Source: an uncultured Lachnospiraceae bacterium
GTDB lineage: Bacteria; Bacillota; Clostridia; Lachnospirales; Lachnospiraceae
Assembly: GCA_910586255.1 (NCBI GenBank)
Contig: CAJUHR010000004.1
Span: 1 to 64,000, forward strand
DNA length: 64,000 nt
Reading direction: 5' to 3'
The translations under genes and the position numbers were made by a program. This document shows, in pieces, positions 8,562 to 16,243 of this stretch. Numbering within the stretch: position 1 is the stretch's first letter; the number at the start of each line of letters is the position of its first letter. The notes under the pieces were generated by a model. It was given only the letters and a program-made list of their open reading frames with translations, did not search any database and was not told the DNA's origin.

Positions 8562-8705
8562 GTTACTGTTTGCAGATACCTGTGAGCATAACAGCATATG
8601 CCTGTTTGAAATCACCTGCGGTAATGGGGGCATATGCTTTGGCCCCATTACCGTACTGGCTCATGACGAATCAGCGGAGTAATTCGTCATGGCGTGAACA
8701 GCAGC
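8562..8705 (+). repeat. Dispersed hairpin repeat family A, copy 1
   Basis: The segment opens with GTTACTGTT. It holds a perfect 11-bp hairpin (CGGTAATGGGG/CCCCATTACCG, about 8611-8653) and a second perfect 10-bp one (CATGACGAAT/ATTCGTCATG, about 8662-8691), and ends with GGCGTGAACAGCAGC. About 50 bases from GTACTGGCTCATG onward recur in inverted orientation at 57366-57420. The 399 bases between 8507 and 8905 hold only this repeat and a copy of family B. Confidence 0.75.
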
Positions 8706-8802
8706 GAGTGTTCGCCTGAAAGCTGTCACAGCGAGAGAGACATTGGGGTATGCAGCAAAAATAAAGGAATGGGCCAGAGGGGCTGTACTAGGAGCATACT
8801 TA

Positions 8803-8870
8803 ATTTGCCAAATGATCGGGTGATTTACCTGGAAATAGGAGAATCATGTTGCCAAATCGTTTGTCTTGCA
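8803..8870 (+). repeat. Dispersed repeat family B, copy 2
   Basis: TGCCAAATGATCGGGTGATT and the following 35 bases match the minus strand of 5221-5280. The copy ends close to the ribosome binding site of the HAD hydrolase gene, so it would be part of that gene's 5' untranslated region. Confidence 0.65.
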
Positions 8871-8905
8871 GGTATAAGAGACAGTCTCTGAGAGAAAGGG
8901 GATGT

Positions 8906-9703
8906 ATGGAAAAGGAACAGATACTTAGGGAGACGGAGCTTTTTGTGCTGGATATGGACGGAACATTTTATCTGGGAGACAGAATTTTGGAGGGCGCTCT
9001 GGAATTTCTGGGGCAGGTGGAGCGGCTGGGAAAACGGTTTGTTTTTTTTACAAACAATTCTTCCCGGTCCCCAAGGGAGTATATTGACAAGCTGGCCAGG
9101 ATGGAATGTAAGATTACCCGCCAGCAGATTATCACATCAGGGGATGTAATGATCCGGTATCTGAAGCATTTTTATCCGGGAAAGTCGGTTTATCTTTTGG
9201 GGACACCTGCCCTGGAGGAAAATTTCCGGGAGAACGGGATTTTTCTTACACAGGATATGCCGGATGCGGTGGTTGTGGGGTTTGATATGACCCTTACATA
9301 TGAAAAGCTGGAGCGGGCCTGTACTTATATTCGGAACGGGGCGGATTTTCTTGCTACCCATCTGGACATTAACTGTCCTACGGCAGATGGATTTATTCCG
9401 GACTGCGGCGCCATGTGCGCCTGTATCAGCCTTTCTTCGGGAAAGGAGCCCAAGTATGTGGGAAAGCCCTTTGGAGAGACTGTGGATATGGTGCTTGATC
9501 TGACGGGAGCGAAGCGGGAGCAGGTTGCTTTTGTGGGAGACCGTCTGTACACGGATGTAAAGACCGGAGTGGCTCATGGAGCCAGAGGAATCCTGGTGCT
9601 TTCCGGTGAGGCTACCCTGGCAGATCTGGCGGAGTCGGACGTACAGCCGGACGCGGTGTTTGCCGGGCTGGGAGAGATGGGAGAGATTCTGAAGGGCTTT
9701 TGA
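8906..9703 (+). CDS. HAD-superfamily phosphatase, subfamily IIA (NagD-like)
   Basis: A 265-residue cytosolic phosphatase. The nucleophile motif is VLDMDGTFYLGD (D16 and D18), motif II is FFTNNSS, the GKPFGE lysine region precedes motif III, and motif IV is VAFVGDRLYTDV. A C2-type cap lies between motifs II and III, as in NagD and p-nitrophenylphosphatase-like enzymes that dephosphorylate small phosphorylated metabolites. The start at 8906 is chosen over the in-frame ATG at 8846, because the longer version would be encoded by repeat family B and AGAAAGGGG precedes 8906. The gene stands alone. Confidence 0.88.
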   Translation: MEKEQILRETELFVLDMDGTFYLGDRILEGALEFLGQVERLGKRFVFFTNNSSRSPREYIDKLARMECKITRQQIITSGDVMIRYLKHFYPGKSVYLLGTPALEENFRENGIFLTQDMPDAVVVGFDMTLTYEKLERACTYIRNGADFLATHLDINCPTADGFIPDCGAMCACISLSSGKEPKYVGKPFGETVDMVLDLTGAKREQVAFVGDRLYTDVKTGVAHGARGILVLSGEATLADLAESDVQPDAVFAGLGEMGEILKGF

Positions 9704-9829
9704 ACCAGGGAGAGTTGGGACAGACTTTCAGGCAGATGGATTTTATACCTACAGGCATGAAAGGAAACGTACATAAGATAAAGGAAAAAGCAGCTGTTAA
9801 TCTGCTGTGAGAGAAATTAGTAACAGTTC

Positions 9830-9850
9830 AAGGGTTATCTGAATTGTTAC
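9830..9850. other. Hairpin with GTAACAGTTCA arms
   Basis: GTAACAGTTCA pairs with TGAATTGTTAC with one G-U pair. The arm resembles the GTTACTGTT end motif of repeat family A. It lies in the 351-base gap between the HAD gene and the next gene. Confidence 0.45.
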
Positions 9851-9901
9851 AAAAATTATAAGGAATCTGTAAGAAATAACCGGATATATTTTACGAAGGA
9901 T

Positions 9902-9978
9902 GAATCGGCAGAGGCAAGGCGGAGGAAGGAAGCGTAGTGGTTTTCCCTTACTGATGACAACGAAGCATATGCCGATTC
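9902..9978. other. Inverted repeat GAATCGGCA / TGCCGATTC, possible structured RNA
   Basis: Perfect 9-bp arms at 9902-9910 and 9970-9978 enclose a purine-rich 59-base segment. Together with the hairpin at 9830 this is all that the gap 9704-10054 holds besides a good AGGAGGAG ribosome binding site. Confidence 0.4.
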
Positions 9979-10054
9979 AAACAAGTAAAAAAAGCGGGTG
10001 ATCTCTTGAAGATTCCCAAGAACGAAAAACGGTTTAGATGAGGAGGAGACGGAA

Positions 10055-10657
10055 ATGATTGAGAAGCTGGCGGATATGGTGGGAGTGACTCCCCAGGTGT
10101 TTATGATTACCATTGCTGTTTTGGTAGTGCTGTTTATCATTATTTGGATCAAGATCAGCATGGACGAAAAAAAGGGAGTCAACAGTCAGGAGAAGGAGGA
10201 TATCCGCAAGATCATTACCAATCTGATTCCCAACGGGGATCAGTACACAGCGGCATATGCCCACAGCAAGGAGGTATACGGCTCGGCCAGGATGAGGCGG
10301 GAGGTTTATCACTATTATGCGGTAGGCTTTAAAATGGATCAGCCGAATCACCTATGGGTGGTTCCCATTGGCGTGGAAGGCGGAAAGATTGTTTACACGG
10401 ATCCTATTAAGGCAAGCTCAGAGAATGTCAACTATGTGGGAGGCAACAGCGCCCAGCTACAACTCCATTTTCCGGGCGGCAAGAACAACGTATATCTGAT
10501 CACCGTAGACGGCAGCAACACCAAGCTGGGAAAGGAATGTCAGGTGAATATTCAGCAGCCGGACGAAGCCAAGGCCTTCAGAGAGTTTGCAGATAAGTTC
10601 CAGGCAGCGGTCAATGCCGAGCGCGGCGTGGATAAGAAAGGGCGCGTAGTAAAATAA
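10055..10657 (+). CDS. Membrane-anchored protein of unknown function
   Basis: I do not recognise this 200-residue protein. One transmembrane segment lies near residues 11-31 (VFMITIAVLVVLFIIIWIKI), and the rest is soluble and mixed alpha/beta. AGGAGGAG lies about eight bases before the ATG. Its stop shares bases with the next gene's ATG (TAATGA), so the two membrane proteins are translated together and may form a complex. No catalytic motif is visible. Confidence 0.7.
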   Translation: MIEKLADMVGVTPQVFMITIAVLVVLFIIIWIKISMDEKKGVNSQEKEDIRKIITNLIPNGDQYTAAYAHSKEVYGSARMRREVYHYYAVGFKMDQPNHLWVVPIGVEGGKIVYTDPIKASSENVNYVGGNSAQLQLHFPGGKNNVYLITVDGSNTKLGKECQVNIQQPDEAKAFREFADKFQAAVNAERGVDKKGRVVK

Positions 10658-11331
10658 TGAAAATCGGAAATGTTTTAAGGGCATTTGGCAGAGAAGTATT
10701 GATCCTTTTGGCATTTGGAGGCACTCTCACGTATATGACGGTGCCGGATCTGGTGGTTTCATTAAAGCCTGCTGTAAGCTTTGAAGAGCTTCTTTCGGAG
10801 GACGGAAAAGAGATTAAGCCGGGAAGCCATGTGGCAGGAAATGTGGTCTATGCACTGGACTATTTTGCATCGGAAAGTACCTATACCAGGCGTCAGGACG
10901 GTTCCCGCAGCGGAGACCGCCGGTCGGGGAATTATTATCTGATTCCCACGGCAGGCAACTATGTTGCCTTAAAAAGCCGCCAGGCGGATGTGGAGATCTT
11001 AAATCAGCTGTCGGAGGAGAGCTTCAACTATCTCATCACAGGGGAGGAACCGCCAAAGACAGAGTTCTATGTGGAAGGAAAGGTGGAGCTTTTAGAGGAT
11101 AAACTGGTAAAGTACTTCCGGGAGTATCTGGAAGATTTGGGCTTTGAGAAGGAAGATATTGATTCTTTGGGCGAGCCGCTGGTAATTCGGTATGTGAATT
11201 TCACAGCGGTGCGGGTGATGGCAGTCATCGGAGTAGTTCTGCTTTTGCTGGCAGGCCTCCTTTATCGGCGAAGATATCGGCTTGAGACGAGAGGATCCGG
11301 ACTGCGGCGGGCAGAGGATCTGCCCGGGTGA
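10657..11331 (+). CDS. Membrane protein of unknown function, partner of the preceding gene
   Basis: A 224-residue protein with a hydrophobic segment near residues 13-35 and another near 183-203 followed by a basic tail. This suggests two membrane passes with a soluble domain of about 145 residues outside or inside. The ATG overlaps the preceding stop by one base. The last codons (ATCCGGACTGCGGCGGGCAG) resemble part of repeat family C, so the C-terminus may have been altered by a repeat. Function unknown. Confidence 0.65.
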   Translation: MKIGNVLRAFGREVLILLAFGGTLTYMTVPDLVVSLKPAVSFEELLSEDGKEIKPGSHVAGNVVYALDYFASESTYTRRQDGSRSGDRRSGNYYLIPTAGNYVALKSRQADVEILNQLSEESFNYLITGEEPPKTEFYVEGKVELLEDKLVKYFREYLEDLGFEKEDIDSLGEPLVIRYVNFTAVRVMAVIGVVLLLLAGLLYRRRYRLETRGSGLRRAEDLPG

Positions 11332-11418
11332 GAGAAGGAAAGAGTTTTCCCCCTGTTTTTTTCAAATATATTTCCGGGATTTGGATTTTGGAAATGTATT
11401 TGGAGGAGACAGGGGGAT

Positions 11419-11790
11419 TTGTATATAGCCCAGTCTGTCAAAATGGCAGAAAATAAGAGAAAAAGCGACCTTGCATGTAAAAAAATTCTGGCTTCCAGGG
11501 AGGTGCTTGCCTACATCTTAAAGGGAGTTACGCCGGAGTATGCGGACGGCAGTCCGGAGGAGATTAAAAAGAATTATATTGAGCCGGATATCATATTCCG
11601 AAAGGCCCTGGTGGCCCCGGGACTGGCCGGGCAGAAGGAATACATCGAGGGAATGCAGCAGGAGAACAGTATTGCAGGAGAGGGTACAATCTTTTTTAAT
11701 GAAAAAATCCCAAAAAGTGTACTTTTTGGGATTTTTATTTTTGCTCTAAATCAGCTATACCTTATCATAATATCGTCAAAATTTCAATAA
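11419..11790 (+). pseudogene. Truncated Rpn/PD-(D/E)XK-type nuclease-transposase fragment
   Basis: Residues such as KRKSDLACKKILASREVLAY and PEEIKKNYIEPDI resemble the N-terminus of the Rpn (recombination-promoting nuclease, YhgA-like) proteins common in Lachnospiraceae. Only about 90 of the expected 300 residues remain. The frame then reads through a perfect palindrome at 11703-11736 and ends. The only possible start in frame is a TTG without a convincing ribosome binding site. It is a decayed relative of the intact gene at 29222; the family call is moderate. Confidence 0.55.
11703..11740 (+). terminator. Perfect palindrome with T-rich tail
   Basis: AAAAATCCCAAAAAGT at 11703-11718 is the exact complement of 11721-11736, followed by ATTTTTATTTTT-like sequence. 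It would end transcription of the broken gene upstream and may also mark the edge of the tnpB-like unit. The same 16 bases recur at 11839-11854. Confidence 0.6.
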
Positions 11791-11838
11791 ACTTAATCTT
11801 TTTTCTATGGATATTTCCCCATAAACTGCCATGGGCCT

Positions 11839-11913
11839 AAAAATCCCAAAAAGTACACTTTTTGATATTTTATATTTCGGAAGCCTGTAGCCACCTTGTG
11901 ATTTGCAGGCTTT
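11839..11913. repeat. Second copy of the 16-bp arm, and a hairpin ahead of the tnpB-like gene
   Basis: AAAAATCCCAAAAAGT at 11839-11854 repeats the arm at 11703 but its own right arm is degenerate (ACTTTTTGATATTTT). A further hairpin AAGCCTG/CAGGCTT lies at about 11880-11913. These hairpins could be remnants of an IS200/IS605 left end. Confidence 0.45.
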
Positions 11914-11934
11914 AGGAACAAAGAGAGAGGAAGA

Positions 11935-13248
11935 ATGCCGTCAGACAAGATATGCAAAACGGTTCGCCAATATAATAAAGAGCTGATTTCCGAAGAGGAT
12001 ATGGGAAAATTGCAGGACATAGCAGCTGACTACAGTAAGGTGAAAAATTATGTCTACGACCATTTTGGCGGGATTGGAAGTCTCTCAAAGCTGTATCCAG
12101 GATATACGGTACAAAATGAGATGACTGCCACAGAGTTGAGAAAGGTTTTGGGATTGCCGAGTGTTTATTTCTATCTTGCAATTTTTGAGGCTTTGGCGGA
12201 TATCAAAAGTCAGTGGATGTATACCAAATCAAAGATCTTACAGCTTGTGGGAAACAATGCGAATTTCACTCCGGAGGAAAAGCATTATCTTCGGTTTGTC
12301 CTAAAGATCAACAACGCCTTTACAGCGATTGTGAACCAGAAGCCTGTGGAGCTTGTCCAGGAGATAAGAAAAAAATATGAGGAAGTATCCGATGGAATTG
12401 ATGTAGAAAGACTTCACCGTTATCTGTGCAGGCAGGTAAGGAAATATCATGTAAGGCAGCATACGGATACGGCTGGCGGTTTTTCCATCACAGACCGGGC
12501 TTACCGATATGGGGATCATGGAATCTATATATCCACTAAACAAAACCGGAAGAGGATTTTCATTCCCCTGACAGACAACAATTCCTACAAAAGTCAGCTA
12601 TATATAAAGCTGTATCCAGACAGCAGAAGCATCGAGATCATGGCGCCGGTTTATATGGAGGCACGTTCCTATGAGGAATACACCAACCAAATCGGAATTT
12701 CTATTGGCATGTTTACCATGGTAACCACTCATGACGGACATTGTTATGGGAAAGAATTTGGAAAATATCAGGCCGGTTATGGGGAGTGGATAAGAAATCA
12801 AACCATAATCTACAACCGGAACCGGGGAGAAAACCCCGGAAGAAAAAAATACAGTGCAAAAAAGAAAAAGCTTGAGGAACAGCTGCATGCCTATATTAAC
12901 CAGGAGCTAAATCTCTTTTTGCACCAGGAGAAGCCCCGAATCATCTATATGGCAAAGCTGCCCAAACCTCAGAGAGGCGGATATGTCCCGGAAATCAATT
13001 ATCAGGTCGCCATGTGGCAAAGAGGCTATATTCGCAATCGTCTACTACAGAAATGCAGAGAACAATCCATAGAGGTTGTGAAGGTTTTGGGAAAGGATAT
13101 CAGCAGAGAATGCAGCCAATGCGGTGCAATGGGAATCCAGAAAGACGGAAGCTTTACCTGCGAAAACTGTGGCTACCAGGCAGACAAAAAACTGAACGCT
13201 GCCCGAAACATATGGAAACGGGGAGCGGAAGGAAAAACAATTCGATGA
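11935..13248 (+). CDS. TnpB-like protein lacking RuvC catalytic residues
   Basis: A 437-residue homologue of the IS200/IS605 RNA-guided nuclease TnpB. The C-terminal layout is clear: RuvC-I region near 250-275, RuvC-II near 334-345, a zinc ribbon (C393, C396, C409, C412) and RuvC-III near 413-426 (GYQADKKLNAARNI). All three catalytic positions are changed: the usual GIDxG is GISIG (S256), the IxxEDL glutamate is Ala (YMAKL, A340), and the DxNAA aspartate is Lys (K419). The reading frame is full length, with AGAGAGGAAG before the ATG. No TnpA is nearby. Known nuclease-dead TnpB homologues (TldR) act as RNA-guided transcription repressors; that role here is inference. It could instead be a decayed transposon gene, but no stop or frameshift supports that. 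Confidence 0.85.
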   Translation: MPSDKICKTVRQYNKELISEEDMGKLQDIAADYSKVKNYVYDHFGGIGSLSKLYPGYTVQNEMTATELRKVLGLPSVYFYLAIFEALADIKSQWMYTKSKILQLVGNNANFTPEEKHYLRFVLKINNAFTAIVNQKPVELVQEIRKKYEEVSDGIDVERLHRYLCRQVRKYHVRQHTDTAGGFSITDRAYRYGDHGIYISTKQNRKRIFIPLTDNNSYKSQLYIKLYPDSRSIEIMAPVYMEARSYEEYTNQIGISIGMFTMVTTHDGHCYGKEFGKYQAGYGEWIRNQTIIYNRNRGENPGRKKYSAKKKKLEEQLHAYINQELNLFLHQEKPRIIYMAKLPKPQRGGYVPEINYQVAMWQRGYIRNRLLQKCREQSIEVVKVLGKDISRECSQCGAMGIQKDGSFTCENCGYQADKKLNAARNIWKRGAEGKTIR

Positions 13249-13249
13249 G

Positions 13250-13391
13250 ATCATAAGAACAACTGTCCGGATAAGTCCCGGCCACAAGCCGGAACTTTAC
13301 CGCAAGGACCAGACAGCAGGTTCATGATATAAAAAACAAAACGGCATTAGAAGGCAGGGAGAGCCTGCGCATTGGGTATGCCAAGACCTTG
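13250..13391 (+). ncRNA. Candidate guide-RNA scaffold downstream of the dead TnpB
   Basis: Two bases after the stop the sequence can form nested helices: ATCAT (13250-13254) with ATGAT (13324-13328), GAAC (13257-13260) with GTTC (13320-13323), CTGTC (13263-13267) with GACAG (13312-13316), and inside them AAGT-C-CCGGC/GCCGG-A-ACTT. A second unit follows, GGCAT (13343-13347) with ATGCC (13378-13382) around GCAGG/CCTGC. TnpB guide RNAs overlap or follow the tnpB 3' end, so position and folding fit. The exact ends and the guide are not determined. Confidence 0.55.
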
Positions 13392-13524
13392 TGAACATCA
13401 ATTCTTTTTCAAGGACAGATGACGTAACAGGGAGCGAAGTGAAGCCGCCGAACAAGGCCCCTTCACATCATCCCCAAAGGATGACCAATATGCCTTATTT
13501 TTTATAGCTATGAGCCGGGCAGAC

Positions 13525-13597
13525 AAAAAATCACAGGCATCATCTGGCAAGCTAGCTTGCCGGATGATGCCTGTGATTTTTTGGCTATGGGGCGACA
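13525..13597. repeat. 58-bp near-perfect palindrome, copy 1
   Basis: AAAAAATCACAGGCATCATC at 13525-13544 begins an inverted repeat of about 29-bp arms with one mismatch, centred on GCTAGC and ending in TTTTTT at 13582. TTGGCTATGGGGCGAC follows. It would act as a bidirectional terminator or may be a small mobile palindrome. Confidence 0.75.
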
Positions 13598-13660
13598 GCC
13601 CCAAAGCGAGATGTAGCGAAGCGGAATCGAGCTTAGCCCGGCGGAGAAACCCGGAGCGAG

Positions 13661-13733
13661 AAAAAATCACAGTCATCAGAAGGCAAGCCCGCTTGCCAGA
13701 TGATGGATGAGATTTTTTGGCTATGGGGCGACA
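13661..13733. repeat. 58-bp palindrome, copy 2 (degenerate)
   Basis: It has the same outer sequences as copy 1 (AAAAAATCACAG at the left, GATTTTTTGGCTATGGGG at the right) and the core GGCAAGCCCGCTTGCC, but the arms have diverged. It lies just ahead of the CDP-glycerol transferase type gene and probably supplies its leader. Confidence 0.7.
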
Positions 13734-13755
13734 AAAAAAGAATGGAACCCAATTC

Positions 13756-15126
13756 ATGAGAATAACACACAAAAAACAGGCCGAGGATTTCATAAAGCTT
13801 CTGGCCCAAGCCCATACAGAAATAAAAACATCCATAGAGACAAAAAAGAACGACACAGCCATGGAGCTTTTAGCACAATGCCAGGAAGGCGCCATTGGAC
13901 TGGGCAATTTGATTGAAAAAGAGGAAGGAGAGGATTCTGCCACAATACCTCCTTTGCAGTCTTATTGTGAGCTAACCTATCAAATATACGAAGCCCTACA
14001 TGGAAATCACGACCTAAACATAAACAAAGCTTACAAGAATCTAAAAAAATCACTGATTCAGATAGAAAACAGCATAAAAAATGACATCAAAGCACGATTG
14101 GAAATAGTTTTTCTTCCATATAAAGCATCCATGTGGGACAGCATGGAAAGCGTTTGGCGTGCGGCAGATGCAGACCCGGACTGTGACGCCTACGTTGTGC
14201 CGATCCCATACTATGAGCGAAACGCCGGAGGCGTGCTGAATAAATACTGCTACGAAGGAGACAAAATGCCGGACTACGTGCCGGTGACCTCCTACGATAC
14301 ATACAATTTAAAAGACAGAATGCCGGATGTGATTTACATTCATAATCCATATGATCAAGGAAATTATGTGACCAGCGTAGACCCAAGATTTTATTCCGGA
14401 GAATTTAAAAAATACACTCCCTGTCTGGTTTACATTCCCTATTATGCCACCGCAGGAGGCATGAGCGAAGGACAAAGCCTGTGTCAGGCCTATTTTCATG
14501 TAGACCATATTGTTGTCCAGTCAAAACGGTTTATCAAATTTTTTGATCCGGTCATTCCGGAGGAAAAGTTTCTTCCCTTAGGTTCCCCCAAATTCGACCG
14601 GGTGATCCAGATGTGCAGCAATCCGCCTAAGCCGCCGAAGGACTGGAAGGAAAAAATGGAATATGTATTTCACTGCTTTGAAGGCAGGGAGGATACCTGT
14701 CTGCTGTGGCGTCCCCATCCGCTTTTGGAATCCACCTTTGAGACCATGAGGAAGGAATTTAAGCCCTGGTACAATGAGCTCAAAAAACGATTTATAAATA
14801 AAAATTTGGGAATTTATGATGACACCCCGGATATCACCAACACGATTGCCCTGTCAGACGCTTACATAGGCGATGCGGGAACAAGCGTCACCTCCCTTTT
14901 CGGCATTGTGGGAAAGCCGCTGTTCATATTCAACAATATGATTCATACCCTTCCTCAGCCGGACGACTGGCGGGGAGAAAGGATCAATCCGGCCTTTGAC
15001 ATCTGGGAGGAGGACCGATATCAGATCACCGGGAACAATCAGCTGTGGTTTTCCGAAAAAATGATTACCACTATAAATATTACATGGATCTGGGAACCGG
15101 ATATTCGGGAGGCAGATATTACATAA
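13756..15126 (+). CDS. CDP-glycerol glycerophosphotransferase-type protein, N-terminal part (frameshifted)
   Basis: This frame encodes about 434 meaningful residues. A helical N-terminal region is followed by a GT-B-like domain of the CDP-glycerol glycerophosphotransferase type (IYIHNPYDQGNYVTSVDP, LGSPKFDRV, LLWRPHPLL, YIGDAGTSVTSLFGIVGKP). These enzymes build poly-glycerol-phosphate type surface polymers. At 15056-15061 the run A6 puts the frame out: with A7 the sequence would continue as SEKNDYHYKYYMDLG into the overlapping frame from 15045. The last 22 residues here are therefore out-of-frame. The start at 13756 (MRITHKKQ) is preferred over 13717, which lies inside a palindrome copy. No strong ribosome binding site is visible. 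Confidence 0.75.
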   Translation: MRITHKKQAEDFIKLLAQAHTEIKTSIETKKNDTAMELLAQCQEGAIGLGNLIEKEEGEDSATIPPLQSYCELTYQIYEALHGNHDLNINKAYKNLKKSLIQIENSIKNDIKARLEIVFLPYKASMWDSMESVWRAADADPDCDAYVVPIPYYERNAGGVLNKYCYEGDKMPDYVPVTSYDTYNLKDRMPDVIYIHNPYDQGNYVTSVDPRFYSGEFKKYTPCLVYIPYYATAGGMSEGQSLCQAYFHVDHIVVQSKRFIKFFDPVIPEEKFLPLGSPKFDRVIQMCSNPPKPPKDWKEKMEYVFHCFEGREDTCLLWRPHPLLESTFETMRKEFKPWYNELKKRFINKNLGIYDDTPDITNTIALSDAYIGDAGTSVTSLFGIVGKPLFIFNNMIHTLPQPDDWRGERINPAFDIWEEDRYQITGNNQLWFSEKMITTINITWIWEPDIREADIT

Positions 15127-16229
15127 AAGCCCTGGAGATCAAGAATAAGATCTACGTCCTTCCAGGCAATGCCCAGAATCTTCTGATCATAAAGAACAAG
15201 AAAATAAGAAGGATTGATTTTAAGACAAAAATCCCACAGCCAGAAGCATTTTGCGGATATTGGTACAATGAAAAATATATTTTTCTGCTTCCGTTCCAGT
15301 ACCCTTTGCTTCTCCGGTTCAACATAGAGACCGAGGAGCTGCAGGGGGTAGAAGGCATCCGGCAGTTCTATGTGAGAAATATTGGCGGAGAATGGTGCAG
15401 CGGAGGTGTGGGATTATACGGCAATGAACTGGTTTTTGCCTCCCCGGAGGATAATGAATTTGTATTTATGGATATGGATACCCTGCAGGCCAGAGGCTTA
15501 TCCAGTCATTCCCGGAGCAATCTTGGAACACAAGGAATTGTCAATGACGGCGATGATTTGTGGCTGTTGCCTTTGAATGGTATGACCCTTACCTGCTGGA
15601 ATCCAAAGACAGGAGAGGTGAGAGAATATGATGATTTGCCTGGCGACTTTAAGTCGGTTCGGTGGCCGGAGGAGCGGGAATGTGAGGAAAGGCCCTTTGG
15701 GGCTATGGCATTTTCCAGAGAAAACGGGAAAGAAAAGATCATTCTATCTCCCAGCTGGGGAAATATGTACCTGACACTGGACCGGGAGAGCGGAAAAACA
15801 GAACAATGGGAACCGCCGATTCCCTTCGTTAGCCGGGGAAAGAACGGCTATTTTGCCACAGCCAGCATGGGCGGCTTTATCGTCACCTACCCCAGGCAGG
15901 GAAAGGCAGATTGCCGGATCTGGTATGCACCGGAGAGAAAGCTCTATGAGATCAACATTGACACAAAGAAATACAGAGAAGTGGAAATCGAGTTTGACTG
16001 CCAGGAGCTTAAAGAGCATGAGTGCGGATTTATGGAAGAATCGGAGTGGCTGCAGTATTGCCTCAATGAAAATGCATTTAACTCTCTGAAAGATTTCCTG
16101 GACGGAAGAATAACCGGCAAACCCTTTGACAGGGAAAGGCAAATCCGGGCATTTTCAAAGATAAACGCATCCACAGACGGGGCCTGCGGAGAGCGGATCC
16201 ATCGTTTTGTAAAGGAAAAGCTTGGGTGA
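15045..16229 (+). CDS. C-terminal part of the same CDP-glycerol transferase-type protein
   Basis: The frame from about 15057 onward encodes about 390 residues rich in beta strands, with repeated W and G motifs (GYSGGRYYIKALEIKNKIYV, FCGYWYNEKYIFLLPF, DGDDLWLLPLNGM), suggesting a propeller-like domain. It has no ribosome binding site of its own at 15045, and it overlaps the upstream frame by 82 bases. Joined through one added A at 15056-15061 the two frames give a single protein of about 824 residues. Whether the break is real decay, phase variation or a base-calling error cannot be decided from the sequence. Confidence 0.75.
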   Translation: MVFRKNDYHYKYYMDLGTGYSGGRYYIKALEIKNKIYVLPGNAQNLLIIKNKKIRRIDFKTKIPQPEAFCGYWYNEKYIFLLPFQYPLLLRFNIETEELQGVEGIRQFYVRNIGGEWCSGGVGLYGNELVFASPEDNEFVFMDMDTLQARGLSSHSRSNLGTQGIVNDGDDLWLLPLNGMTLTCWNPKTGEVREYDDLPGDFKSVRWPEERECEERPFGAMAFSRENGKEKIILSPSWGNMYLTLDRESGKTEQWEPPIPFVSRGKNGYFATASMGGFIVTYPRQGKADCRIWYAPERKLYEINIDTKKYREVEIEFDCQELKEHECGFMEESEWLQYCLNENAFNSLKDFLDGRITGKPFDRERQIRAFSKINASTDGACGERIHRFVKEKLG

Positions 16230-16243
16230 TTTGGCTTTAGACA

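Noticed and set aside
8846..8905. A longer start for the HAD phosphatase
   Set aside because: The extra residues would be encoded by repeat family B, and the better ribosome binding site is at the 8906 start.
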